From contig PERI01000005.1 in the NCBI GenBank assembly GCA_002928515.1, positions 172,963 through 236,962 on the forward strand: a stretch of 64,000 bases of DNA, written 5' to 3'. Both the position numbers and the translations under genes were made by a program. The notes beneath the pieces are model-generated. The model was not told the origin of the DNA. It searched no databases and saw only the letters and a program-made list of their open reading frames with translations. The stretch is from Hyphomicrobium sp. (lineage in GTDB: Bacteria; Pseudomonadota; Alphaproteobacteria; Rhizobiales; Hyphomicrobiaceae). Positions 9,226 to 18,622 of the stretch are shown here, one piece after another; the first letter of the stretch is position 1; each line of letters begins with the position of its first letter.

Positions 9226-10131
9226 ATGGTTCGCAATCGCGTTGGTGGGACGACCCGCCGCTTCGGGTCATATAAAATTTGGTCCGCACTGATCGCCGCA
9301 TTTCTCGTCCAAGGCCTCGCGCCATCCATCGCCCAGGCGAAGACCCCAGGCAAGACCTACTGCTTCAACGGCATCTGCCACCGCGTCAACACCATCCCTG
9401 AAATGGTGTCACTTGTCGGTCGCAATCTGAAGCTCAACACATCTTTTTATGATGATTGTAAGCGCGATCGCTTCAATCCTTGTGGGCTGACATCGTCGGG
9501 TGAAGTGTTTCGCCCCAACGAGGCCGACAACGCTGCAAGCCCAATCTATCCAAACGGTACCGTTCTGTTATTGCGCAATCCCTCCAACGGCAGTTCTGCA
9601 GTCGTGCGCGTGAACAACGCGGGACCATATTGGCGCAAGCGCAAACTCGATGTGTCGCGCGCCACCGCCGAAAAGCTCGGCTTCAAAAAGCGCGGCGTGG
9701 CCGATCTCGAAGTGCGGGTCGTTGCAGCGCCGACGGTTGCCGAAGCGCGTTACAAGAAGAACAGACGGTACGCGAAAGTCGCTGGCCCTATTGGCCAGTA
9801 TGCATCGATCGATCAAGCTCAAGGTGGCATGATGGTGGCTATGGCACTCGATGCCATGTCTGGATCGGTGTTTGCTTCGGCCGCGAGCAAAATGTTGCCG
9901 TCGCTGAAATCAGCATCCCCGGCGCTTGCCAAAACTTTGCGATCGAGCACCACGGTACTAGCAGCTAACCTGCCAACCCCAGCCGATGGCCTCAAGGCCG
10001 CAGCGCGACGCCTTTACGGTCCTGATCGGTCGCCCAGCAATCGCAATATCAAATTTGAAGCGCAATCGACGATGACGGCAGAAGTCGACATTGCTCCGAT
10101 CCATCGCGCGCGCCGCCGTAACCCGATTTAA
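9226..10131 (+). CDS. Exported RlpA-like double-psi beta-barrel protein
   Basis: A 301-residue secreted or periplasmic protein with signal peptide (IWSALIAAFLVQGLAPSIAQA). Residues about 65-165 match the RlpA-like double-psi barrel: SFYDD, PCGLTSSGEVF, LLLRNPSNGSSAVVRVNNAGPY and LDVSRATAEKLGF. RlpA proteins bind or cleave peptidoglycan at division sites. The usual barrel Asp of the D-R-G-P motif is Asn here (NNAGPY), so lytic activity is uncertain. The C-terminal 130 residues are low in recognisable motifs and no SPOR domain is visible. A good ribosome site, GAGAGGAAAAG, precedes the ATG. A small hairpin (TCTCAC/GTGAGA) lies in the leader near 9126-9155. Confidence 0.85.
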   Translation: MVRNRVGGTTRRFGSYKIWSALIAAFLVQGLAPSIAQAKTPGKTYCFNGICHRVNTIPEMVSLVGRNLKLNTSFYDDCKRDRFNPCGLTSSGEVFRPNEADNAASPIYPNGTVLLLRNPSNGSSAVVRVNNAGPYWRKRKLDVSRATAEKLGFKKRGVADLEVRVVAAPTVAEARYKKNRRYAKVAGPIGQYASIDQAQGGMMVAMALDAMSGSVFASAASKMLPSLKSASPALAKTLRSSTTVLAANLPTPADGLKAAARRLYGPDRSPSNRNIKFEAQSTMTAEVDIAPIHRARRRNPI

Positions 10132-10161
10132 ATCGATATCAGCTACCAGGATGCATGGCAC

Positions 10162-10908
10162 TTAGCTGAGTGTCATGCTTTCGCTGGTGTCGAGACCCAC
10201 TATTGAACCCCGCACGCGCTCTTTGCCCCGAGGGGGCTCGACAAACAGATCGTATTGGCTATCGAGCGCGTCAAGAAAAGCTGCAACCATGTCAAGCAGC
10301 GGCCCGAGCGTCACGCGCTGGGCAACCAGAAAGTTGTCATCGATTGTGAGCTGTACGCTCGCCGTTACCCCGGACGCGCCGGGCGCAATCATGCCGCGCC
10401 CTCGCACGTAGGCCGTCAAGCAGTCGCCGGTATCGAAATCGATGCCGCGCGCATCTGCACAATCCTGGACAGCGTCGAGCAGAAGCGATGTGCCCGATGC
10501 AAACAGATTGGCGATGGGCGCAAACCGCGTATCGATGTCAGCCAGAGATCGCGCATGCTCGCGCGCCTGCAAAACCCTAGCAATCAGCATGAGCTCGAAA
10601 GTGCGCACGTCTTCTGCGATGGTCCGCTGTTGCGAGGCAAAGTGCGCAGGACTGTCCTTGGGCGTCGCCTCCGATGCAATGTCGTCGACAACTGCATCGG
10701 CAAGCGTGCGCCAATCAGTACCTCGCGCAATCAAATCTTCGCCAGCTGCCAAAGCACCATCGAGATGGTCGGCGAGCATGTAAACAGCGAGCGGCGCACG
10801 TGGTGCGTATGCGATCATCAACGGTCCTTCAGGCGACAGTCTTACGACATCGACACTGCACCGATTCGCAAACCCGCCCAAATTGAGCACAAACCCTGCT
10901 TTGGACAT
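10162..10908 (-). CDS. Conserved-looking hypothetical protein
   Basis: A 248-residue soluble protein without signal peptide or membrane segment, starting MSKAGFVLNLGG. I do not recognise the family. It is rich in Ala, Asp and Leu, suggesting a mostly helical fold. The longer frame upstream runs into the preceding gene, so the ATG at 10908 is preferred even though no strong ribosome site precedes it. It lies about 100 nt downstream of the beta-barrel candidate on the same strand and converges with the RlpA-like gene. Confidence 0.65.
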   Translation of the reverse strand: MSKAGFVLNLGGFANRCSVDVVRLSPEGPLMIAYAPRAPLAVYMLADHLDGALAAGEDLIARGTDWRTLADAVVDDIASEATPKDSPAHFASQQRTIAEDVRTFELMLIARVLQAREHARSLADIDTRFAPIANLFASGTSLLLDAVQDCADARGIDFDTGDCLTAYVRGRGMIAPGASGVTASVQLTIDDNFLVAQRVTLGPLLDMVAAFLDALDSQYDLFVEPPRGKERVRGSIVGLDTSESMTLS

Positions 10909-11014
10909 TTTTGGGAGATGTGGACTTCGTGTTGATAAATGCTTTGTGAAAAGTGGATAAGTCGGTATCAGCAACCTTCGTCGACCACTCGGACACGCAT
11001 CTCGCACGCCATTT

Positions 11015-12124
11015 TTATCGGATCGGAAGATTGAGCTGAAAGCGTCCTTCGACATTCGGCTGCTCGGCAGCAAGCGTCTCTTCGACGTGCGTCGTGACAC
11101 TCAAAGAATACGCGTCGGGCTTAGCCAAGGTCACGCCACCGCCGATTTTCTCCGACACTGCCGCCCCATCAAATTCGCTTTCGTTGCGATAAGTCAGGAA
11201 CGGTTCCAAGCTTTCCCCGTTCTCCAGCGCAAACGGTCGTGAGATGCGCGGCTCAACTGTAAATGTACTTTTTTCGACCCGCGCTGCGCCAGTTTCGGTG
11301 CCATGTGCCACGCCAAGCGTTGGTGACACTTTGATGTTCGAAAACATCCAATCGCCTCGCACCCGTGCCGATAGTGCGCTGTGGGTACCGCCAATCGCAG
11401 TATCACCAAACGTGGTCGAATTCTCACCCCAGGCGGCCTTGGCATCGAACGTCGTCGTAGGAATTGGACGCACAGCAAAATACGTCGAAACCGTAAAGGC
11501 ATCTTGCGCGCTCGTCACATCGGAAGCTCGTGCCTCGTCCGCTTCAATCGAAACTCCGACAAGCGTATCGCGTGTCACTTTATAGTCGGCACCAACGCCG
11601 CCTCGCGTTGCGCGTGGCGCGGCCGAGGCTTCGATGTTTTGCACGTCGAGCGACGTCCATACGTCGAGCTTTGGATTGATGACAGGCGGCAGGCTAGGAA
11701 ACTTGAAATCGGCAGGCGCCAGCGCTTTGGCACCTTCAATTTTTTTCGCAACGTCGCTGTTGGCGAAACCGCCCAACTGCCTAGCACTGGTTCTCACCGA
11801 CACGCTCGCATCTGTAGGCGTCACGGCGACCGGAGACGACAGCCACTCAGGCGCAATCCAGGGCGTACCATTCAAGCGCGTATCGCTACGCCCAAGTGAG
11901 GGATCGTAAGTCAGCAAACCGTCAATTCGCGCGGCATGTAAAGAAGCAGCGCAACTGGTGATTACACTACCGTCCGCGGCCAAACATCCATCCGCTTGCG
12001 CACCAGATGAGAGCGTAATTCCGGCACCACATGACAGAGCCAATATAAACGCGCGTGATGAAGGCATGAAGCTGCGCCGAAACGCTGAACATTTGCTGCG
12101 ATAATTTTTCATCGACGACATCAT
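11015..12124 (-). CDS. Putative outer-membrane beta-barrel protein
   Basis: A 369-residue protein with an N-terminal signal (FILALSCGAGITLSSGAQADG) and, from about residue 160, alternating short amphipathic segments separated by charged turns (VGADYKVTRDTLVGVSIEAD, FTVSTYFAVRPIP, HSALSARVRGDWMF, LTYRNESEFDG). That is the pattern of an outer-membrane barrel. It ends VEGRFQLNLPIR rather than the common terminal Phe. I cannot place it in a named family. The first ATG at 12124 gives a long N-terminus, and an internal Met at 12067 directly precedes the signal segment. Confidence 0.65.
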   Translation of the reverse strand: MMSSMKNYRSKCSAFRRSFMPSSRAFILALSCGAGITLSSGAQADGCLAADGSVITSCAASLHAARIDGLLTYDPSLGRSDTRLNGTPWIAPEWLSSPVAVTPTDASVSVRTSARQLGGFANSDVAKKIEGAKALAPADFKFPSLPPVINPKLDVWTSLDVQNIEASAAPRATRGGVGADYKVTRDTLVGVSIEADEARASDVTSAQDAFTVSTYFAVRPIPTTTFDAKAAWGENSTTFGDTAIGGTHSALSARVRGDWMFSNIKVSPTLGVAHGTETGAARVEKSTFTVEPRISRPFALENGESLEPFLTYRNESEFDGAAVSEKIGGGVTLAKPDAYSLSVTTHVEETLAAEQPNVEGRFQLNLPIR

Positions 12125-12209
12125 GCGTTTCGCAATCTGTCCTCAATGCGGCGCAGGGATTACTTTTGCGTCCCGATCTGCGACCAACAGACTTGCGCTC
12201 AGGTCATAG

Positions 12210-12237
12210 CCTCGTGGCAAAGATTTTTGCCACGAGG
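12210..12237 (-). terminator. Strong stem-loop between amphi-Trp gene and barrel gene
   Basis: A perfect 12-bp inverted repeat, CCTCGTGGCAAA / TTTGCCACGAGG, with a 4-nt loop, 30 nt past the stop codon of the minus-strand amphi-Trp gene and about 85 nt before the barrel gene start. No T-run follows on either strand, so it may be a terminator of low efficiency or an mRNA-stabilising hairpin. Confidence 0.5.
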
Positions 12238-12267
12238 AAGCAGTACGTGGACAAGTGTCTCGTATAC

Positions 12268-12534
12268 TTATTTCAGCGCCATTTTCTTTTTCGCAGGCTT
12301 GGCAGCGTCGGCATCCGACCACTTAATCTGAAATTCGATTTCTTCGTCGCCGCCCTCGCGCTCATGCTCGATATTGTAAATCGCCCGCGCCGGCACGTTG
12401 ATGCGCTCACCTGCAATTTGAATGGCGAACGGCTTGTCTTTTTCCATTGCGTCAGCAAGGCGACGCAGTTTATCGATGAATTGCGCGTGCGTGTACGTCT
12501 TCTCAAGATCGCGTGATTTTTTGCGGGGCGCCAA
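12268..12534 (-). CDS. Amphi-Trp domain protein
   Basis: An 88-residue protein almost entirely made of an amphi-Trp domain: LEKTYTHAQFIDKLRRLADAM, then FAIQIAGERINVPARAIYNIEHER and the closing EIEFQIKWSD. These small proteins occur widely, and their role is not established. It starts with TTG at 12534, placed 7 nt after GGAG. The C-terminus is Lys/Ala-rich. Confidence 0.8.
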   Translation of the reverse strand: MAPRKKSRDLEKTYTHAQFIDKLRRLADAMEKDKPFAIQIAGERINVPARAIYNIEHEREGGDEEIEFQIKWSDADAAKPAKKKMALK

Positions 12535-12659
12535 AGGTCATCTCCAGTGTGTCATCGGATGCAGTTCAAACGCGCTCGATCTCGCGCGCAGCCGGTATAT
12601 GGGAGCCGAGGATGTCGATGGAAGGCTTGCAGCAAAGATTTTCGCGCGTTGGAATTTCG

Positions 12660-12995
12660 TTATTGCGCCGCTGCGCCAGGCGACGACCCGTCCTGTTTGC
12701 ACCCGGGCAGATCGGCACCCTGCGCGCATTGCTCTTTGAAGTACGTATCGATGTAGCGCTTCACCGAATGCGGACCGTTTTCATGGCTGTGGGTGTAGGC
12801 GATCGTGCCGACCATGAGGGCCGTGCCGATCAACCAAATGCCCAAGCTACGCAGGATGACGCGCCCGCGCCCGGCGGCGCCCACCCACGATGGCTTCATC
12901 ATGCCAATGAGCAACACCAACAACCCGATAACGAGTGCTGCCAGAAACGCGACCGACATCCAGTTTTGCAGCAGGCTCAATTGCTCTGAGGTCAT
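12660..12995 (-). CDS. Small inner-membrane protein of unknown function
   Basis: A 111-residue protein with two predicted membrane helices, WMSVAFLAALVIGLLVLLIG (about 12-31) and LGIWLIGTALMVGTIAY (about 51-67), separated by a short basic loop. The C-terminal tail holds two cysteines (EQCAQGADLPGC), likely periplasmic. No family is recognised. Same strand as the amphi-Trp gene, about 125 nt upstream of it. Confidence 0.65.
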   Translation of the reverse strand: MTSEQLSLLQNWMSVAFLAALVIGLLVLLIGMMKPSWVGAAGRGRVILRSLGIWLIGTALMVGTIAYTHSHENGPHSVKRYIDTYFKEQCAQGADLPGCKQDGSSPGAAAQ

Positions 12996-13127
12996 GGGGC
13001 TCGTCCGTTTGAGGATCTAGCAAATGTATGAAGCGACGTCAGACTATGAGACGATCTGGTGCGGCGCTAGTCTGGCATTATCAGCGTGTGGACAGCCTAT
13101 CCCAAGGCTGGCACGGCGGAAGTTCAC

Positions 13128-13331
13128 ATGATTATGCCAAATCGTGGAACTTTGCCGCCCGGCGGTGGTTGGCTAGATATGAAATACGCCATGAAACGCA
13201 TCGGATCAGAATTGCAACGCCGGGCCAGCGATGAGCCGATCCCGGAAATGGAAGATCGTATCATCGCGGCTATGGCGCGGCTTGCGGAGATGGAGAGGCA
13301 ATCTGCGCTTTCCATACCGAGCCCGGACTAA
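13128..13331 (+). CDS. Small protein with NepR-like sequence, first of a related pair
   Basis: A 67-residue protein starting with ATG at 13128 after GGCGGAAG. Residues 22-55 read IGSELQRRASDEPIPEMED and then a helix with MARLAEMERQ. The IG-x-x-L...EPIP-x(n)-hydrophobic-helix pattern resembles NepR, the small anti-sigma factor of the alphaproteobacterial general stress response. That is inference: no PhyR or EcfG gene lies nearby. The same helix pattern recurs in the next gene without gaps. Confidence 0.5.
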   Translation: MIMPNRGTLPPGGGWLDMKYAMKRIGSELQRRASDEPIPEMEDRIIAAMARLAEMERQSALSIPSPD

Positions 13332-13407
13332 CGCCAGCAAGGAACGTGAACGACAATAAGAACTAAAATTCGGCGCGTGGAGGCACGCATCTAGCGGGTT
13401 GGTGGGC

Positions 13408-13650
13408 ATGAATGAAACACTTAGACAACTCGGACAGGAATTGCGGCGGCGCTCGCAAGCCATTCTTCGCCGACCCATGAACTGGCGCATGATCGACACA
13501 GTTGTTCGGCTGGAAGAAACCGAAGAACAACGCGCGCGAGACGCAAAGCTGGCGCAAGGTGTGTTCGACGACGATAGAGACGCAGACGGCCTCATCTGGC
13601 GCGCGGCGAACGACGATGCGAAGTCTGGTGATGACGGTGAGAGACGCTAG
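13408..13650 (+). CDS. Small charged protein, paralogue-like partner of preceding gene
   Basis: An 80-residue protein (ATG at 13408). Its residues 5-39 align without gaps to the preceding small protein (LGQELRRRSQ against IGSELQRRAS; IDTVVRLEETEEQ against IAAMARLAEMERQ), with roughly a third of positions identical by eye. The C-terminal half is acidic (VFDDDRDADG). No named family is recognised. It is probably a small helical regulator or adaptor, but the function is unknown. Confidence 0.45.
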   Translation: MNETLRQLGQELRRRSQAILRRPMNWRMIDTVVRLEETEEQRARDAKLAQGVFDDDRDADGLIWRAANDDAKSGDDGERR

Positions 13651-13878
13651 CTCAGGCGGAAATAATTTGAGCGCCAATCAATTCCTATCTACGGGCAAAG
13701 TTTTTACGAGCACATACCACCCGCAGAGATTCCGGCGTTCGCCACACCCAACGCCATCCGGGCGAAGGTCGGGGCCGGGATGACGTCGTGGAAAAAGTTC
13801 GCACTGCCTGCCCGAACCTCATTCTCTGGCTTTTTCAGCGGCTTCTATTATCAGCAAATCGAATATCCGTAGCCAAAT

Positions 13879-14739
13879 TTACTGCTCGAACAAACTAAAG
13901 GTATAATCGCATCCAGGGTTCGCTGGCTCACCAAATTTGTCTTGGAAGAACATGCGGCAACCCGCTCGAGTTTTCATAAGTTTAAGAGTTGCAGCGGGAG
14001 AAAACTCTGTAGGCAGGAGTTGTCGATCATCTGACAGCGATCGAAGCCATTCCAAATATTCATTCGTATTTTTGAATTTCTTCGGGTCATCTTTCATAAA
14101 ATCAAGTCCGGCTTCAATCTTCGAACATGACATCATGTATGACCAATTGAGGCAGAAAAGTTCTCCAATTGGAGGCTGGAAGGAATTACTGTCTTTCCAT
14201 GGCGGTGTATATTTGTGAGCAACTGACGATTGCATTTCCAGCAATGGCTCACTGCTCCCAAAAATGTTCTCAATAATTATACTCTGAGCCTCAGGTAAAA
14301 TTATGCATCCAGCCCATTCTTGCTGTCCGCCAATGTCGGCTAAGCGCTTAAATTGGTCGCTTATTACGAGATGTGGATCATTTTCGACGCATACATCTCC
14401 AGTGGTTATTGCGCCCCGAAGCGGAAACCGCTGACCAAAAAATGTCTCTAATAGGAAGCAAATGGTCAGAAGAAAGTCTTTCACACTATGAACGTTAATC
14501 GGTTTCGATACGAGTACGAGCGTGTCAAAGACGAACTCACCAAGCTCGAAATTCGGCGGCGGTGGGTTGGGGCTACCTTGCATAGCATTTGGTGTAAACG
14601 CGTGGATTTTTGCTTCACGGAGAAGATCTGCATACTTCTCAACAATTGAAGACAGGTCGGAGCTGTTTCTTAGTGTTGCGTCGAAGCCAAGAACGTCAAG
14701 CATTGCTACCAGCCGATTGGAATAAAATACTTGTGCCAA
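13879..14739 (-). CDS. Orphan class III nucleotidyl-cyclase-like protein
   Basis: A 286-residue protein with class III cyclase features. AMLDVLGFD (first metal-binding Asp about residue 15) matches the F-x-D-I-x-G-F pattern. A second candidate metal Asp sits in FVFDTLVLV (about residue 72). LRGAITTGDV (about 107-116) matches the R-x-G-I-x-x-G strand. The signature is looser after that (ISDQFKRLADIGGQQEWAGCI). The best start is TTG at 14739, 7 nt after GAAGG. Longer frames enter nrdJ. Its composition is more AT-rich than its neighbours and it stands alone behind the nrdJ terminator, which suggests transfer. Whether it is catalytic is unknown. Confidence 0.7.
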   Translation of the reverse strand: MAQVFYSNRLVAMLDVLGFDATLRNSSDLSSIVEKYADLLREAKIHAFTPNAMQGSPNPPPPNFELGEFVFDTLVLVSKPINVHSVKDFLLTICFLLETFFGQRFPLRGAITTGDVCVENDPHLVISDQFKRLADIGGQQEWAGCIILPEAQSIIIENIFGSSEPLLEMQSSVAHKYTPPWKDSNSFQPPIGELFCLNWSYMMSCSKIEAGLDFMKDDPKKFKNTNEYLEWLRSLSDDRQLLPTEFSPAATLKLMKTRAGCRMFFQDKFGEPANPGCDYTFSLFEQ

Positions 14740-14791
14740 ATTTCTGACCTTCGAGTGTGGCTTTTTGCGCTGGTTATGTAGCAAGCAAACT

Positions 14792-14821
14792 AAAACGCGG
14801 CCGAGGTTTCCCCCGGCCGCG
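14792..14821 (-). terminator. Rho-independent terminator of nrdJ
   Basis: A perfect 8-bp G+C stem, CGCGGCCG / CGGCCGCG, with a 10-nt loop, followed on the minus strand by TTTTAG. It is about 30 nt past the nrdJ stop and separates nrdJ from the cyclase-like gene. Confidence 0.85.
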
Positions 14822-14851
14822 CTGTGCTTCAAATCTCTAACCGTTCGACTA

Positions 14852-17800
14852 TCAACTACACCCACTCGTTGACCCGCACGTGTCGCACTTCAAGCACGTG
14901 CCATTCCGCACCATCGTGAAGTTGTGGCACTCGGTGCACGAGACGCCTTCGTAGCCGCGCAACTTCGCTTCCGACATCCGCTGCTTGTTCAACTCGGCTT
15001 TGGTCAGAACCGGTGCGGGCTGCGCAGTCACAACCTGGCGCTGATACAGCGTTTCGGTATCGGATTTCAAAGCCGTCGCACCGACCGAGTGCGTCGCCAT
15101 CGTGTTCGTGTCACTACCGTACAGCCCCGTCACGTCCTGCTGCATCTGACGCATCGTGTCGGTCGCAACAGATGGAGACGCCGCCGACGATAAGCTGTGC
15201 GCATTGCGGCTTGAGGCGACGCGCAACACAGGAGCCCCGCGCACCAAGCCCTTCGACACGTAACGCTCTGGCAAATCCAGATCGAGCTGGATATCGGTGT
15301 CGGCATCCGATGAGCCAAGGCCCGTTTCACCGACGATTTCTCGCGGATCGACGTGCGCGAGATCGTGGCGCGCCAAATAAGAGACGGCGAGTTCGCGGAA
15401 GATGTAGTCGAGGATCGACGTGGCGTTCTTGATCGTCTCGTTGCCTTGCACGAGGCCCGCCGGTTCAAAGCGCGTGAACGTGAACGCTTCGACGTATTCT
15501 TCCAACGGCACGCCGTATTGCAGGCCAAGCGAAATCGCGATCGCGAAGTTGTTCATCAACGACCGGAACGCAGCGCCTTCCTTGTGCATGTCGATAAAGA
15601 TTTCGCCGACGCGTCCGTCGTCGTATTCGCCGGTGCGCAGATACACCTTATGGCCGCCGACGCTGGCTTTTTGTGTGTAGCCTTTGCGGCGTCCAGGAAG
15701 CTTTTCGCGTTCCTGGTTTTTGACGTACTCAACGCGCTCGATGATGCGCTCGACGATCTTCTCAGTGACGACAGCCGTGCGCGCAGCCATCGCCGGCGTA
15801 GCCGCCAGTTGTTCGGCGGTTTCATCGCCGTCATCGTCGCCCAGCACCTGAGAGTTCAACGGTTGCGACAACTTCGAGCCATCGCGATAGAGCGCGTTGG
15901 CTTTGAGCGCGAGCTTCCAAGACAGCATGTACGACTGCTTACAGTCCTCGACCGTTGCATCGTTCGGCATGTTGATGGTTTTCGAGATCGCACCCGAAAT
16001 GAACGGCTGCGACGCCGCCATCATGCGGATGTGGCTCTCGACCGAAAGATAACGCTTGCCCTTACGACCGCACGGATTGGCGCAATCGAATACGGGCAAA
16101 TGCTCGTCCTTCAAGTGCGGCGCGCCTTCGAGTGTCATCGCTCCGCAGACGTGCTCATTGGCGGCTTCGACGTCGCGTTTGGAGAAGCCCAAGTGCGCGA
16201 ACAGATCAAAGGTCGGATCAGCGAGCTTGTCGGCTGGAACCTTCAGCGTGTTGATGAGGAAGTCGTCGCCGAGCGTCCAGCGGTTGAACACGAACTTGAT
16301 GTCGAAGGCCGCGCCCAAGCCACTTTCGATTTTCTCCAGCGCTTCATCGGTGAAGCCGCGCGCTTTCAATGTCGCATGGTTGATGGCAGGCGACTGACGC
16401 AGCGAGGCGTGGCCGACCGCGTAGGCTTCGATCTCGGCGATCTTGTGCGTTGGGTAGCCGAGCGCGCGCAAAGCTTCCGGCACGGACTGGTTGATGATTT
16501 TGAAATAGCCACCGCCAGCAAGCTTCTTGAACTTCACGAGCGCGAAATCGGGTTCAATGCCGGTCGTATCGCAGTCCATGACGAGACCGATGGTGCCGGT
16601 TGGCGCGACGACGGTCGCCTGTGCGTTGCGGAATCCGTGTTCCTCGCCCAGTTCGATGGCACGGTCCCACGCGCTTTTAGCGGCTTCCACCAAGCGCGTG
16701 TCTTTGCACGACGCATGGTCGAGCGGCACCGGCGCAACCGAAAGTTCCTCATAGCCCGAAGTGTAGCCGTAAGCCGCGCGCTGATGGTTGCGCATGACGC
16801 GCAGCATATCGACGGCGTTCGGCGCATAGCCGGGGAATGGTCCCAATTCGCTGGCGATTTCCGCACTCGTGGCATAGGCGACGCCGGTCATAATTGCTGA
16901 GATGGCGCCGCAAATAGCCCGACCTTCTGGTGAGTCATACGGCGTGCCAGCCGACATAAGCAGGCCGCCGATGTTGGCGAAGCCGAGGCCGAGTGTGCGA
17001 TAGCGATAGCTGAGTTCTGCGATTTGGCGCGACGGGAACTGGGCCATCAGTACCGAGATTTCAAGAACGAGCGTCCACAAGCGGCAGGCGTGTTCGTAGC
17101 TTTCGATATCGAACGAGGTGTCTTCGCGGCGGAAGCGCAGCAGGTTGAGCGATGCCAAGTTGCACGCCGTATCGTCGAGGAACATGTATTCCGAGCACGG
17201 GTTCGACGCACGAATGGGGCCTGACTGCGGGCAGGTGTGCCAGTCGTTGATGGTGGTGTGGAATTGGATGCCCGGGTCGGCAGACGCCCACGCGGCATAA
17301 CCGATCTGTTCCCACAGATCGCGCGCCTGCAAAGTCTTCGTCGTCTTGTTGCCAAGCCGCGATGTGAGGTTCCAAGGCTTGTCTTCGACGACAGCGTTCA
17401 AGAATTCATCGTTGACGCGCACCGAGTTGTTCGAGTTCTGACCGGACACGGTGAGATAGGCTTCGCTATCCCAATCGGTATCGTACGTGTCGAACGCCAT
17501 GTCGGTGTAGCCCTGCTTGGCGAACTGGATGACACGCAGGATGTAATTTTGCGGAACGAGATCGCGCTTGGCGTCGCGGATCGCTTGCTTAAGCTTGGGA
17601 TTTTTGAGCGGATCGTAGCAGGCATCGCCTTCCGCCTCGCAGTTGACACATGCTTTGAGCACGGCCTTCAAACGCTTCTGGCAAATCTTAGAACCGGTGA
17701 CGAGGGCCGCCACCTTCTGCTCTTCGCGCACCTTCCAGGTGATGTATTCTTCGATATCGGGATGATCGACATCGACGACGACCATCTTGGCCGCGCGCCG

Positions 17801-18622
17801 CGTCGTGCCGCCTGATTTGATCGCGCCCGCTGCGCGGTCGCCGATCTTCAGGAAGCTCATCAAGCCCGACGAGCGTCCACCGCCAGATAATTTTTCGTTC
17901 GCGCCACGCAGTGACGAGAAGTTCGAGCCGGTGCCCGAGCCATATTTGAACAGACGTGCTTCACGCACCCACAGATCCATGATGCCGCCATCGCTGACGA
18001 GATCGTCGGCCACCGATTGAATGAAGCAGGCGTGCGGCTGCGGGTGTTCGTATGCAGACGTCGAATGCGTGAGTTCGCCGGTTTGATAATCGACATACAT
18101 ATGGCCCTGGCCAGGGCCGTCGATGCCATACGCCCAATGCAAGCCGGTGTTGAACCATTGTGGTGAGTTGGGAGCCGCCATCTGCATAGCGAGCATGTAA
18201 CGGTGCTCGTCGAAGAACGCGCGCGCGTCGTCTTCGGTTGAAAAGTAGCCACCCTTCCAGCCCCAATATGTCCAGGTGCCAGCGAGACGATCAAACACTT
18301 CGCGTGCATCCGATTCACCGCCGAAGCGTTCTTTTTCAGGGAGTGCGGCAAGTGCGGCATCATCAGGGATCGAGCGCCAGAGCCAGGATGGCACTTGTGT
18401 TTCTTCGAATTTCTTCAAGCGACGCGCGACGCCAGCCTTGCGGAAATATTTCTGCGCCAGAATGTCGGCTGCAACCTGACTAAAGTGCTCTGGCACATCA
18501 AAGCCTTCGAGGCGAAATACGACCGAACCATCGGGGTTCTTGATTTCAGACGTGGCGCGTCGGAAGGGAATTGATGCGTAAGGTGAATGTCCAGCTTCCG
18601 TAAAGCGCCGCGTGATCTTCAT
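14852..18622 (-). CDS. nrdJ: Adenosylcobalamin-dependent (class II) ribonucleotide reductase
   Basis: A 1256-residue class II reductase that makes deoxyribonucleotides with coenzyme B12 and without oxygen dependence. Diagnostic parts include [16 protein letters not shown] (about 150), [24 protein letters not shown], the catalytic [16 protein letters not shown] (Cys near 474), the loop [21 protein letters not shown], and a C-terminal zinc-ribbon tail (SCTECHNF...CLKCDTCG). The size fits the large alphaproteobacterial NrdJ with extended C-terminus. The ATG at 18622 follows a GGGGG-containing leader. Upstream lie two candidate NrdR boxes, and nrdR itself is at 32505. The enzyme makes the cell dependent on B12 supply. 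Confidence 0.97.
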   Translation of the reverse strand: MKITRRFTEAGHSPYASIPFRRATSEIKNPDGSVVFRLEGFDVPEHFSQVAADILAQKYFRKAGVARRLKKFEETQVPSWLWRSIPDDAALAALPEKERFGGESDAREVFDRLAGTWTYWGWKGGYFSTEDDARAFFDEHRYMLAMQMAAPNSPQWFNTGLHWAYGIDGPGQGHMYVDYQTGELTHSTSAYEHPQPHACFIQSVADDLVSDGGIMDLWVREARLFKYGSGTGSNFSSLRGANEKLSGGGRSSGLMSFLKIGDRAAGAIKSGGTTRRAAKMVVVDVDHPDIEEYITWKVREEQKVAALVTGSKICQKRLKAVLKACVNCEAEGDACYDPLKNPKLKQAIRDAKRDLVPQNYILRVIQFAKQGYTDMAFDTYDTDWDSEAYLTVSGQNSNNSVRVNDEFLNAVVEDKPWNLTSRLGNKTTKTLQARDLWEQIGYAAWASADPGIQFHTTINDWHTCPQSGPIRASNPCSEYMFLDDTACNLASLNLLRFRREDTSFDIESYEHACRLWTLVLEISVLMAQFPSRQIAELSYRYRTLGLGFANIGGLLMSAGTPYDSPEGRAICGAISAIMTGVAYATSAEIASELGPFPGYAPNAVDMLRVMRNHQRAAYGYTSGYEELSVAPVPLDHASCKDTRLVEAAKSAWDRAIELGEEHGFRNAQATVVAPTGTIGLVMDCDTTGIEPDFALVKFKKLAGGGYFKIINQSVPEALRALGYPTHKIAEIEAYAVGHASLRQSPAINHATLKARGFTDEALEKIESGLGAAFDIKFVFNRWTLGDDFLINTLKVPADKLADPTFDLFAHLGFSKRDVEAANEHVCGAMTLEGAPHLKDEHLPVFDCANPCGRKGKRYLSVESHIRMMAASQPFISGAISKTINMPNDATVEDCKQSYMLSWKLALKANALYRDGSKLSQPLNSQVLGDDDGDETAEQLAATPAMAARTAVVTEKIVERIIERVEYVKNQEREKLPGRRKGYTQKASVGGHKVYLRTGEYDDGRVGEIFIDMHKEGAAFRSLMNNFAIAISLGLQYGVPLEEYVEAFTFTRFEPAGLVQGNETIKNATSILDYIFRELAVSYLARHDLAHVDPREIVGETGLGSSDADTDIQLDLDLPERYVSKGLVRGAPVLRVASSRNAHSLSSAASPSVATDTMRQMQQDVTGLYGSDTNTMATHSVGATALKSDTETLYQRQVVTAQPAPVLTKAELNKQRMSEAKLRGYEGVSCTECHNFTMVRNGTCLKCDTCGSTSGCS

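Noticed and set aside
15353..16900. Long plus-strand open frame of 515 codons inside nrdJ
   Set aside because: Antisense to an unmistakable nrdJ; its length results from codon bias of the opposite strand.
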